Shown here: positions 8,049 to 15,846 of the stretch, one piece after another | How the letters are laid out: every line of letters begins with the position of its first letter | Position numbering within the stretch: position 1 is the first letter of the stretch | The notes under the pieces: model-generated | Database searches by the model: none | Seen by the model: the letters and a program-made list of their open reading frames with translations, nothing else | What the model was told of the DNA's origin: nothing | Program-made: the position numbers and the translations under genes | DNA from: an uncultured Oscillospiraceae bacterium | GTDB lineage: Bacteria > Bacillota > Clostridia > Oscillospirales > Oscillospiraceae | DNA: 64,000 nt | Reading direction: 5' to 3' | NCBI GenBank assembly: GCA_910587505.1 | Contig: CAJULD010000005.1 | Location: 1-64,000, forward strand

Positions 8049-8286
8049 GTGAAAACCCTCCTTCTCTAAGATAGACATATTATATCACAACAGGCGCGGA
8101 TTTTCCAGTACAATTTTTATTCCGCTCCCCAGTCTGCGGGACCATACGGATCTAAACAGCAGATCAAGAGTGAAGGCAAATCACCTGTCAACATCTTCAA
8201 CCAATCTGAACGGCAGGGTCTTGACATCCTAACAATAAAAAATATAAAATACGATTGCATTAGAAATGAAAAGGAGGCATCATTTA

Positions 8287-8754
8287 ATGCTCAAAAAACA
8301 TTTAGCTTTTTTCATATGCCTGATTCTCATATTGGAGATAACCGCTTGTTCTACAAGCTCTTCTCTTGATCTTTTCTTGGACAATGGCGAAGCAATCCGG
8401 GTTATCCTTGATACTACGGATCATACCAAACTTTCATTTGATGATACAACGCACACCTTTTCTATTCAAAAAGATGGCATTGATTTATTGCATGGCGGTG
8501 TCTTTACTAATGGTGAATTTGAAGAATATGCAGAGCATGTTATTTCAGTCGGTGCAGAAATTTTAACAGCTGAACCAGAAGAATCTCCAACGCTATATAT
8601 ATTCAAATATGATGGACCCGATGCAAGAGAATATGTCTTCCTTCAAAAAGTAGAAGGGAGTGATTTAAGTAGCGTTTCCTTATACGCAGAAAATACAACA
8701 TATAAAGAAGCTGAAACTGTGTTTCATTATCTCAGTTTTGAGAGAATTGAATAA
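8287..8754 (+). CDS. AT-rich lipoprotein, possibly acquired
   Basis: A 155-residue protein starting MLKKHLAFFICLILILE, with a lipobox-like ITAC near residue 20. The mature part is acidic and beta-rich in look (FSIQKDGIDLLHGGVFTNGEFEEY). AAGGAGG precedes the chosen ATG by 10 nt; an ATG seven codons upstream has no site. Codon use is strongly AT-rich compared with all neighbours, a sign of transfer or relaxed selection. It stands alone on the plus strand between minus-strand genes. No family was recognised. Confidence 0.7.
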   Translation: MLKKHLAFFICLILILEITACSTSSSLDLFLDNGEAIRVILDTTDHTKLSFDDTTHTFSIQKDGIDLLHGGVFTNGEFEEYAEHVISVGAEILTAEPEESPTLYIFKYDGPDAREYVFLQKVEGSDLSSVSLYAENTTYKEAETVFHYLSFERIE

Positions 8755-8774
8755 AGAAAGCGATAGATGATGAT

Positions 8775-9125
8775 TTGAATATATCCCTTCATTACAATAC
8801 TATAAACAGTAGAATGGATGTCCATTCTGTTTCTGTTATTGGAAAAGAGGCTTGCCTCACGACCTCAATGCGTAAAGATTCTGATATTTGGGTATGCGAG
8901 ATTGAATTGCCACCAGGAGAGCATCTTTACAAATTTCTCATCAATGAAGAGTTGCCTGTTTTTGATCCATTTAACAATTTATTTGAGCTAGATGAAACTG
9001 GAGAATTATGGTCTTTGCTGGTTGTTGATAATTCAAATGTGCAGCTTTTTAATTTGGAAGAATATCATGTGAACGGGAACCGGTTTTACCGGTTCTCGTT
9101 CACATACAGCGTCACCCGGTTCTGA
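8775..9125 (+). CDS. Glycogen-binding (CBM48/AMPK-like) domain protein, 3' end replaced
   Basis: The frame opens at a TTG without a convincing ribosome site; the first ATG is at 8814. Residues about 40-80 (IWVCEIELPPGEHLYKFLINEEL, then DPFNN and ELWSLLVV) fit the beta-sandwich of AMPK/CBM48 early-set domains, but the usual FN.W strand before them is missing. The last 17 codons run into the palindrome and 3' end of the neighbouring binding-protein gene on the other strand, so the native C-terminus was lost or the gene ended near 9065. It shares the AT-rich composition of the lipoprotein upstream. It may be a decaying gene. Confidence 0.5.
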   Translation: MNISLHYNTINSRMDVHSVSVIGKEACLTTSMRKDSDIWVCEIELPPGEHLYKFLINEELPVFDPFNNLFELDETGELWSLLVVDNSNVQLFNLEEYHVNGNRFYRFSFTYSVTRF

Positions 9126-10441
9126 ATCAGCGCCACCGTCTCGTCCAGGGTTTTGTCCCCGGCGAAGTAAGCGCCTGCAAGCTCCTGTGCTGTATTGAGT
9201 ATCTCCTTGTCAAATAAATCGATTTTATTTATGTGATTTATAAAGTCCTCATACCGCTGGAATTCTTCCGCCGTCGCCTTGCGAAACTCCACCATCGGTC
9301 CATCCATAAGGGCGCGGGTTTCATTCCGGCCTGTGTCCATGTCCAGCTTTATCATCAGATCATAGTCGGCGCGGTTGATGGGAAAACCGAACTTTTGCTT
9401 CTTCTCCATGATTTCTACAGTTTTATATTGCGGCAGGAAAATCTGTCGGATAAAATCCCAGGCGGCATCCTTGTTTTTGCAGGCAGAAGACATCGCAAGC
9501 CTCGGCCCTTTAATTTCAAAGCTGCTGCCTGCTTCGCCGTCTTCCATCGGGAAGCCAACGAAGGCGGCTTGTCCGCCAAGTCCGTAATAAGCATCGAAAA
9601 ACTGGATTTCCGACGGCCATGAAATGATAATCGTCCCCAGCATCTGATACCCGTGCATCAGGCGGTCGGTCGCTTCTTTGTTTACATCCGCATAATCGTT
9701 AATAACCCCAACCTCCGACTCGTCAGGCAGATGGTTGAGAAATTCCAACACAGATTTAAATCTCTCTCCGGTAAAGGAACACTCCCCGGTTTTCCAGTCT
9801 ACGTAGCTGTCGATACTCATTCCCATCAAAGAGTAAAACATTCCCTCTTTGCTCAAAAAATACTCCAGAACGGTGGAGCCCTCCGGCATGGCGGCAAACG
9901 CCTCCTGTAACTCCTCCAATGTCCAGCTGTACCGGTTTCCCACCATGCTTTCCGCGCCCGCCAGTGAAAGCATGCTGACGCAATTGAAGGCAACATACAA
10001 TCCCCCGTTTACTTCTGCGGCCTTCAGGGGGGCTTCCACAACGTTCTCCCGGCCAAGGTCGGGGTCGTTCTCAATATAGGGCCACAGATTTTCCAGCAGT
10101 CCCTTATGAACCATCATTTGATAAGGAAGCCTGTGACTGTGCGTCAAAGAATTTCCCATATCAATGATATCCGGCATCTTTCCCGCTGCCATTTCTGTAA
10201 ACAGCCGGTCTTTGCCGTCGGAGCCTTCCACGTCAAAATAGTCCCGCACTTCTATCTGTACATCCGTATGGGTGCGGTTGAACTTTTCCACCGCCTGCCG
10301 GTCCACACCGCCCTCGGTCAGGTTGGCATAAATCAGGGTGGTAATTTCTTCCGCAGAATCACCCTTACCGCCTGCGGCGCAGGCGGCAAGGGTGAGCGCA
10401 GCCGCCGCCAGCAGAATCAGCCCTACTATCTTCCTTCCCAC
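9086..10441 (-). CDS. Extracellular solute-binding lipoprotein, paralog 1
   Basis: A 451-residue protein with GTG start preceded by AAGGAGGCGG, a lipoprotein signal (ILLAAAALTLAACAAGG) and the family 1 ABC binding-protein layout: VEKFNRTHTDVQIEVRDYF, then MPDIIDMG, and AMSSACKNKDAAWDFIRQIFLP near residue 320. The last residues TLDETVALIQNRVTLYVNENR are nearly identical in all five paralogs of this locus. Such proteins normally bind sugars or oligosaccharides for an ABC importer, but no permease or importer ATPase lies in the locus. It is the last gene of the minus-strand run beginning at 14257. Ligand and partner are unknown. Confidence 0.85.
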   Translation of the reverse strand: MGRKIVGLILLAAAALTLAACAAGGKGDSAEEITTLIYANLTEGGVDRQAVEKFNRTHTDVQIEVRDYFDVEGSDGKDRLFTEMAAGKMPDIIDMGNSLTHSHRLPYQMMVHKGLLENLWPYIENDPDLGRENVVEAPLKAAEVNGGLYVAFNCVSMLSLAGAESMVGNRYSWTLEELQEAFAAMPEGSTVLEYFLSKEGMFYSLMGMSIDSYVDWKTGECSFTGERFKSVLEFLNHLPDESEVGVINDYADVNKEATDRLMHGYQMLGTIIISWPSEIQFFDAYYGLGGQAAFVGFPMEDGEAGSSFEIKGPRLAMSSACKNKDAAWDFIRQIFLPQYKTVEIMEKKQKFGFPINRADYDLMIKLDMDTGRNETRALMDGPMVEFRKATAEEFQRYEDFINHINKIDLFDKEILNTAQELAGAYFAGDKTLDETVALIQNRVTLYVNENR

Positions 10442-10510
10442 TTCCGCCGCCTCCTTGCGTGGTATACAATAAATTTCGAGAAACGCAGCATCGCGGAACG
10501 GGAACCGGTT

Positions 10511-11890
10511 TTACCGGTTCTCGTTCACATACAGCGTCACCCGGTTCTGAATCAGCGCCACCGTCTCGTCCAGAGTCTTGTCCCCGGCGAAGTAAGGGCC
10601 GGATTGCTCCAGTACAATATTGTAAATGGCAGAATCACACAGGTCAATTTTACTGATGCTGTTCACCAGATCGTCAAGCCGCTGAATATCCTTCTGTGTT
10701 GCCGGTTCGATTTCAACGACAGGTCCTTCCCAAAACAACATTGTCTTATACGGCTGCCGGTCCGCATCTACCTTATTTGCCAAATTGTATTGAATGCGAT
10801 TGACCGGAATACAGGTCAGCGTGCGTTGCTTCTGCAGCATTTCCTCGCTATATCGGGGGAGCAGCGACCGGCGGATGAATTCCCAGGCCGCGTCCCTGTT
10901 CCGGCAGGCAGACGATATGGCAGTTCTTCTGCCTGCAATTACAAAGCAGCTGCCTGCGTTGCCGTCTTCCATCGGATAGCCCACAAAAGAAGCATTTCCC
11001 CCGTATTGCGCGTTAATGAATACCATTCTGTCTAAACTGTCAATGGTTTCGCTGGATAACATTTGAAGCCCGTTCTGTCTTCGCCAGGAAATCTCGGCGT
11101 TTATAGCCTCATCGGAGCTCCAGTCTACCTCTGACGGAAAATTGTTTATGAACTCCAGAATGGAACGGAAACTTTCACTGTCGAAAGAACATTTCCCGGT
11201 GTTCCAATCTACAAAGCTGTCCAGGCTCATGGGCAGTATACAGCTGGCCACATCAATTTTCCTGCATATATACGCCAATACAGTGGAGCCTTCCGGCATG
11301 GCGGAATATGCGGTCTGAAGCTCTGCCAGAGTCCAACTCTGCCGGTCTCCTACTGTATTTGCGTCTCCGGCAAGCGTATTGATGCTCACCGAATCAAAAA
11401 CCATATACAGCCCGCCGTCCACCTCGGCGGCCCGCAGCGGCGCTTCCAGAATTCTGTCCCGTCCAAGATTGGGATCGTTTTCAATAAAGGGCCACAAATC
11501 TTCCAGATACCCTTTCTGAGCCAGCTGCCGGTAGGGCAGCTGGAAGGAGTGCCATCCTTCTCCGCTGTGCAAATCCATAATATCAGGAATCTGGCCGGAC
11601 AGAATCTCCGTAAGGAGCCGTTTCCTGCTTTCTGCGTCAGAATATTCCTTCACCACAATCTGTACGTCTGTGTGCGAACTGTTAAAAGACTCTACCGCCT
11701 TCCGGTCCGCATGCTCCGGCGTCAGAACGGCATAAGTCAATATTTCTGTCTCCCCAGGGGAGCGTTCTTCCTCCAAAGAAGGATCTCCGCTGTCCTGGTC
11801 CCGGTTGTCGCCTGCATGGCAACCAACAGCCAACCATGCCAGCAATAAAGCCGCCAGCAGCAGCGCCAGCCATACTGCCCTTTTCTTCAC
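10511..11890 (-). CDS. Extracellular solute-binding lipoprotein, paralog 2
   Basis: A 459-residue protein. The start is taken at GTG 11890 because AAGGAGGCGGCGGAA lies immediately upstream, as in the other paralogs. The signal peptide ends LAVGC; the next segment is Asp/Ser-rich (GDNRDQDSGDPS), longer than in the paralogs. Core motifs: SSHTDVQIVVKEY, IPDIMDLHSGEG, SFVGYPMEDGNAGSCFVI, SSACRNRDAAWEFIRR. It ends in the conserved NENR tail within the stop-codon palindrome. Divergence from the neighbours in the middle third suggests different ligand specificity (inference). Confidence 0.85.
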   Translation of the reverse strand: MKKRAVWLALLLAALLLAWLAVGCHAGDNRDQDSGDPSLEEERSPGETEILTYAVLTPEHADRKAVESFNSSHTDVQIVVKEYSDAESRKRLLTEILSGQIPDIMDLHSGEGWHSFQLPYRQLAQKGYLEDLWPFIENDPNLGRDRILEAPLRAAEVDGGLYMVFDSVSINTLAGDANTVGDRQSWTLAELQTAYSAMPEGSTVLAYICRKIDVASCILPMSLDSFVDWNTGKCSFDSESFRSILEFINNFPSEVDWSSDEAINAEISWRRQNGLQMLSSETIDSLDRMVFINAQYGGNASFVGYPMEDGNAGSCFVIAGRRTAISSACRNRDAAWEFIRRSLLPRYSEEMLQKQRTLTCIPVNRIQYNLANKVDADRQPYKTMLFWEGPVVEIEPATQKDIQRLDDLVNSISKIDLCDSAIYNIVLEQSGPYFAGDKTLDETVALIQNRVTLYVNENR

Positions 11891-11970
11891 TTCCGCCGCC
11901 TCCTTTTGCATGATACCACAGCATACCGCAAATTCCCATAAGGTACAATATACGTGAACGGGAACCGGGT

Positions 11971-13305
11971 TTACCGGTTCTCATTCACATACAGCGTCAC
12001 CCGGTTCTGAATCAAAGCTATCACTTCGTCCAGGGTCTTGTCCCCGGCGAAGTAAGCGTCAAGGCTTTCCTGAACAATATCAAAAACCGTCTTATCGCAC
12101 AGTTCTATTTTGTCAATGCTGTTGAGCAAGTCCTCATACCGCTGCGTTTCTTCCGCGGTTGCCGCGCGCATGGTATACTCCGGTCCGGGGCCGTTACTGA
12201 TTACCAGTCCAATGTCGCACTTTTTCGATAACTCGTAGTCGCTGCGATTGACGGGAATAGGCCCAGAGCGTTCTCTTCTCCCTTTCGGAAGGAATGTCTG
12301 GCGAAGGAAATCCCAGGCCGCTTCCTTATTCCGGCAGGTGGAGGACATCGCCAGAATGCGCCCCGTAATGAAAAAGCTGCTGCCAACGCTGCCGTCCTCC
12401 ACGGGATATCCAACAAAAGCAGCCTTGCCGCCAAATTGGCTGTCTAAAAACTGGACGTCCTGAAGCCTGCCAATCATTGGTGCCTGCAGCATTTGCCGCC
12501 CGCCATACAACCGTTCCACGCGTTCTTTTTCCATTGCCATCATTGCATCAAAGTCAGTCGGATCCATCGAATCAGAGGACGACTCTTCCGGAAAGCCGGC
12601 GGCAAACTCTACAAGCGAACGGAAGCCTTCGCAGTCAAAGCTGCATTGCCCGGTCTCCCAGTCCACATAACTGTCCAGACTCATGCAGGAAATATAAGCA
12701 AAGGCATCCCTCCTGGTATATCCATTGCTCAAAACAGTGGAATCCGCCGGCATAGAGGCAAATACCTCCCGGAGTTCTTCCAGAGTCCAGCTGGTCCGGT
12801 CTCCCACCACGCTCTCTGCTCCCGCCAGTGTATTGATTCTTACCGATGGAAACGCAATATAGAGGCCTCCATCCACCTCGGCGGCCTTTAGCGGCGGTTC
12901 CAGAAGCGCTTCGCGCCCCAGCTCCGGGTCGTTTTCAATATAGGGCCACAGGCCCTCCAGGTATCCCGCCCGCGCCAACCGCTGATAAGGAAGAAGAGTG
13001 GTGAACGCATCCACAGCGTGGCCCATATCGATGATGTCAGGCCCTTTCCCGGCTACAATCTCCGCCAGTAATCTGCTCTTGTCCACGTTGCCTTCCGCGT
13101 CAATATAGTCCCTGACCTCGATCTGCACATCCGTATGGGCGAGGTTGAAGTCGTCGATCGCTTCCCGGTCGGGGCCGTCTCTGGATAGATTGGCATAAAC
13201 CAGAGTGTGCTCGTCCCAGTCGCGGGCATTGCCGCCTGCGGAGCAGGCGGCAAGGGTGAGCGCAGCCGCCGCCAGCAGAATCACCCCTACTATCTTTCTC
13301 AGCAC
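11971..13305 (-). CDS. Extracellular solute-binding lipoprotein, paralog 3
   Basis: A 444-residue protein with start GTG 13305 after AAGGAGGCAG. Signal LAACSAGG; core motifs FNLAHTDVQIEVRDYID, GKGPDIIDMGHAV, FVGYPVEDGSVGSSFFITG, SSTCRNKEAAWDFLRQTFLP. The first 60 residues are almost identical to paralog 4 (NxRDWDEHTLVYANLSRxGPDREAIDDFN), pointing to recent duplication or gene conversion between them. Its 5' flank is a scar of another copy (13306-13451). It ends DEVIALIQNRVTLYVNENR. Confidence 0.85.
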   Translation of the reverse strand: MLRKIVGVILLAAAALTLAACSAGGNARDWDEHTLVYANLSRDGPDREAIDDFNLAHTDVQIEVRDYIDAEGNVDKSRLLAEIVAGKGPDIIDMGHAVDAFTTLLPYQRLARAGYLEGLWPYIENDPELGREALLEPPLKAAEVDGGLYIAFPSVRINTLAGAESVVGDRTSWTLEELREVFASMPADSTVLSNGYTRRDAFAYISCMSLDSYVDWETGQCSFDCEGFRSLVEFAAGFPEESSSDSMDPTDFDAMMAMEKERVERLYGGRQMLQAPMIGRLQDVQFLDSQFGGKAAFVGYPVEDGSVGSSFFITGRILAMSSTCRNKEAAWDFLRQTFLPKGRRERSGPIPVNRSDYELSKKCDIGLVISNGPGPEYTMRAATAEETQRYEDLLNSIDKIELCDKTVFDIVQESLDAYFAGDKTLDEVIALIQNRVTLYVNENR

Positions 13306-13451
13306 TTCCGCTGCCTCCTTTGTGAAACTCCACCATCGGTCCATCCATAAGAGCACGGGTTTTCCCCGCCTGCGGAGCAGGCGGGGAAAACTAAAACTGG
13401 CAACAGACACAGCAGTAGAGCGCTCCATTTATAGTAGCCTTCAGAATTCAT
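13306..13451 (-). pseudogene. Remnant of a sixth solute-binding lipoprotein gene
   Basis: An ATG at 13451 opens MNSEGYYKWSALLLCLL and a lipobox VFPACSAGGE. The sequence then jumps, in a different frame, to TRALMDGPMVEFHK, which matches the 3' third of paralog 1 (ETRALMDGPMVEFRK). It then meets the ribosome site of paralog 3. The junction coincides with a perfect palindrome around 13366-13387 (CCCCGCCTGC GGA GCAGGCGGGG), the lipobox-coding hairpin present in every paralog. An internal deletion of about 1.1 kb is the simplest reading. The rest of 13452-13552 shows nothing recognisable. Confidence 0.7.
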
Positions 13452-13552
13452 GGCAAAAAAGAGGGGAGGGAGAATCGCAAAGGACAACGGCACAGCCATT
13501 CACGATTTGATCCCCCAAGCTTTTGCCAGGGATTTTGATGATTGCTATAGCA

Positions 13553-14257
13553 TTATGGCCAATCTGTAACGCAAACATCGTAATCGCCCGTTACATCCCC
13601 CAGTAATTCTATTTTGTATGGGTTCATGCCTACATCCTCTATTTTCCCCATTAATCCGGGAGCAATGCCGAATTCCGTTTCCTTGGTGGTTGGGATGACC
13701 ATACTTGTTGTTATAGTTTTCCCATAAAGATTCCCTGGACTTCCTGCGTAGTTGTAAAACTTAAGGTGTGTATTCAACAAAGGTGAATCCTCGCAAAAGT
13801 ATGTCCACACATTCGCTTCAAGCGGCATAATTTGTCTTCTATGAAGGCGAGCCATATTTCCGGGAGTCTGTTCTTCTTCAGAAATTTCTTCAACTGTAAG
13901 TATCACACCATCTCCCAGATCATATGTACCTGGACCATAAACCGGGGGGAGCTCTTCCTCACTTACGGGCTGCCCTTCCGTCACCCACCCGCTGCCTGTC
14001 CGAGAGTATGTGTCGAAATAATCTTCAGGCAAATTTGATCCGGGAATTTCTTCAACAATAAGCGTCTTACCATCGCCCAGATCATATGTCCCCGGCATAT
14101 AAACCGGGATATCTTCTATTCTCTCCGCCGTGCTATACGATGTTGGCTGTACTGCGGTGTCGCCAGGATAAAAGATATTGTTTGCAAACGCTACTGTTGT
14201 GAGACATGTGAGTACAAGCGCTATTGCTAAAAAATGAAGCATGCTATTCTTTTTCAT
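13553..14257 (-). CDS. Secreted protein with two GTYDLGDG repeats
   Basis: A 234-residue protein. The start is placed at MKKNSMLHFLAIALVL, a signal peptide ending near VAFA; TTG and ATG codons upstream are possible. Two near-identical segments occur, YMPGTYDLGDGKTLIVEEI (about residues 51-69) and YGPGTYDLGDGVILTVEEI (about 107-125), each followed by acidic text. The middle holds ANVWTYFCEDSPLLNTHLKFYNY. It lies divergent from the XRE-TPR regulator at 14636 across operator A, in the place where the other module has the Cys-rich protein at 20452. It opens the minus-strand run that includes paralogs 3, 2 and 1. Codon use is AT-richer than the surroundings. Function unknown. Confidence 0.7.
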   Translation of the reverse strand: MKKNSMLHFLAIALVLTCLTTVAFANNIFYPGDTAVQPTSYSTAERIEDIPVYMPGTYDLGDGKTLIVEEIPGSNLPEDYFDTYSRTGSGWVTEGQPVSEEELPPVYGPGTYDLGDGVILTVEEISEEEQTPGNMARLHRRQIMPLEANVWTYFCEDSPLLNTHLKFYNYAGSPGNLYGKTITTSMVIPTTKETEFGIAPGLMGKIEDVGMNPYKIELLGDVTGDYDVCVTDWP

Positions 14258-14439
14258 AGTAAACACCATACTAATCGCCATGTAACCTGCACATATGAGA
14301 ATGAAGCAAGCAAATAAGCGATCACCGTTCCTGTAAAATTTATTCAAATGAAAAGCACGGCCTCCACCATTATGGTAAACACGAATCAGACATGTATATT
14401 TGTGATTGGTAGAGGTACATAATGATGGGCTCTTGATCC

Positions 14440-14520
14440 AACGGCCACCGGCTGGCGGACCTGGTTTTCAGCGGCGCCTCTGATGGTTAAAGAGTACCAC
14501 ATTTTCCATGTTTTGTCCAT
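14440..14520. repeat. Upstream block duplicated at 20811-20889
   Basis: The run from about GGCGGACCTGGTTTTCAGCG through GATGGTTAAA to TTTTGTCCAT is almost identical at both places and leads directly into the operator. It covers the -10 and -35 boxes and the probable transcript leader of the divergent secreted-protein gene. It marks the two modules as duplicates. Confidence 0.8.
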
Positions 14521-14600
14521 GACGTTTCAGGCAAATTGCAGAATTTGCACGAAACGCCCAGTTCCATCCCGTTGACATATTTCTGGAGTTTCCCTATAAT
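14491..14600. promoter_or_regulatory. Divergent promoters around operator A
   Basis: Rightward: -35 TTGACA (14572-14577), 17 bp, -10 TATAAT (14595-14600) for the regulator gene at 14636. Leftward on minus: TGGACA (14514-14519), 17 bp, TACTCT (14491-14496) for the secreted-protein gene. Between them lies operator A (14521-14558), left arm GACGTTTCAGGCAAATT, right arm matching in 14 of 17 positions. The rest of the 14258-14635 gap holds the duplicated leader block and no gene. Confidence 0.75.
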
Positions 14601-14635
14601 AAAATTACCAAATAGTCAACGAGGAGGGATTATAT

Positions 14636-15592
14636 ATGCAGGTCATGCTAATCGGCGAACATATCAAAAAGAACCGTCTGGACCAGGGACTGACTCAGGA
14701 GGAGCTGTGCGAGGGATGCTGCGCAGTTTCCACCCTCTCCCGACTGGAGAGCGGGAAGCTGATCCCTGGCCGCATACTGGTGCGCGCCCTGCTTCAGCGG
14801 CTGGGGCTGCCGGAGGACAGGTATTTCGCGTTGCTGGGTGAAAAAGAGGCGGAAATAGAGGCCCTGAGGGCCGACATCCGGGCCAATAATATCCGCTTCC
14901 GCAAGGCGCTGGCAGGCCAGCGGTCTGAAATCCGCGCGGAAGCCATGGAGAAGCTGACGAGGCTGGAGGCGCTTGCGGAGGAGGACGACCACTTCACCCG
15001 GCAGCACATATTAAGCGCGAAGGTCACGCTGGGCGGGCCGGAGGGCCCATACAGCGCACAGGAACGGCTGGATATGCTGATGGAAGCCATCCGGCTGACG
15101 GTCCCCCGGTTCCATCCGGATAAAATAGGACTCTTCCGGTACACCTTCAGTGAAATAACGATCATCAATCAGATTGCGGCAGCCTGTTCGGACATCGGAG
15201 AAAAAGAAAAAGCAATTGGTATTTACAGTCAATTGCTTAATTATATTGAGACGAATGACGCGAAGCTGCCGGGATTTGCAAACCAATTCTGTCTGGTTGC
15301 ACATGATTATGCAATAGAGTTAGATTTGAACAAGCGGTATGCCGAGGCCGCCGCCCTTGCGGAGCGGGGGTGGGAAACCTGCGTGACGTATGGAGATTAC
15401 CAGTTCCTGCCCGGATTCGTGGCCGTTCAAGCGGAATGTACATACTTCCTGGGAGATACCGTACGGAGTACGGAACTGTATGCCCATGCATACAGTCTTT
15501 ACAAAGTACTGGGCGACGAGCGCAATTTGGAAATTATAAAGCAGGAAATGAAGGAACATTTAGGACTGGAACCACCGTATCAAGTGTGGTGA
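14636..15592 (+). CDS. XRE-TPR regulator 1 (RRNPP-like)
   Basis: A 318-residue protein. Residues about 6-62 form an XRE helix-turn-helix (IGEHIKKNRLDQGLTQEELC, then STLSRLESGKLIPG). The remaining 250 residues are all-helical with TPR-like spacing: EITIINQIAAACSDIGEKEKA, a QFCLVAHDYAIELD helix, and GDYQFLPGFVAVQAECTYFLGD. This domain plan is that of RRNPP peptide-sensing regulators (PlcR, Rgg, PrgX types). GAGGAGGG precedes the ATG by 8 nt. The 3' end overlaps, tail to tail, the remnant peptide gene on the other strand. It probably binds operator A and its two relatives. Peptide binding is inference from architecture. Confidence 0.85.
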   Translation: MQVMLIGEHIKKNRLDQGLTQEELCEGCCAVSTLSRLESGKLIPGRILVRALLQRLGLPEDRYFALLGEKEAEIEALRADIRANNIRFRKALAGQRSEIRAEAMEKLTRLEALAEEDDHFTRQHILSAKVTLGGPEGPYSAQERLDMLMEAIRLTVPRFHPDKIGLFRYTFSEITIINQIAAACSDIGEKEKAIGIYSQLLNYIETNDAKLPGFANQFCLVAHDYAIELDLNKRYAEAAALAERGWETCVTYGDYQFLPGFVAVQAECTYFLGDTVRSTELYAHAYSLYKVLGDERNLEIIKQEMKEHLGLEPPYQVW

Positions 15593-15766
15593 CCACCCCT
15601 GTCTTCAGGAAATTCCTCGCCCATCGGCATCGCCGGAGACTCCGGCCTGTCGGGCTCCTCGGGGGGCCAGCGGTTCTACGACAGCGGGCGGCTGCGGCGG
15701 GTCCGGTTCCTCCACCGCCCGGGCATGGCCCGGCAGCAGCGACAGGCACACTGCCCTTTTCTTCAC
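15580..15766 (-). pseudogene. Chimeric, frameshifted secreted-peptide gene
   Basis: It starts at a GTG (15764-15766) with the ribosome site and first codons VKKRAV of a solute-binding gene, then continues CLSLLPGHARAVEEPDPPQPP, matching the intact peptide gene at 21968-22174. At a run of six G (15661-15666, C on the coding strand) the frame slips: as written it stops at 15605. One added base restores EEPDRPESPAMPMGEEFPE, which aligns with the C-terminus of the intact homolog, and ends at 15580 inside the regulator gene. The signal peptide has lost its normal hydrophobic start, so secretion is doubtful. Confidence 0.75.
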
Positions 15767-15846
15767 TTCCGCCGCCTCCTTTTGCATGATACCACAGCAT
15801 ACCACAAATTCCCATAAGGTACAATATACGTGAACGGGAACCGGTT

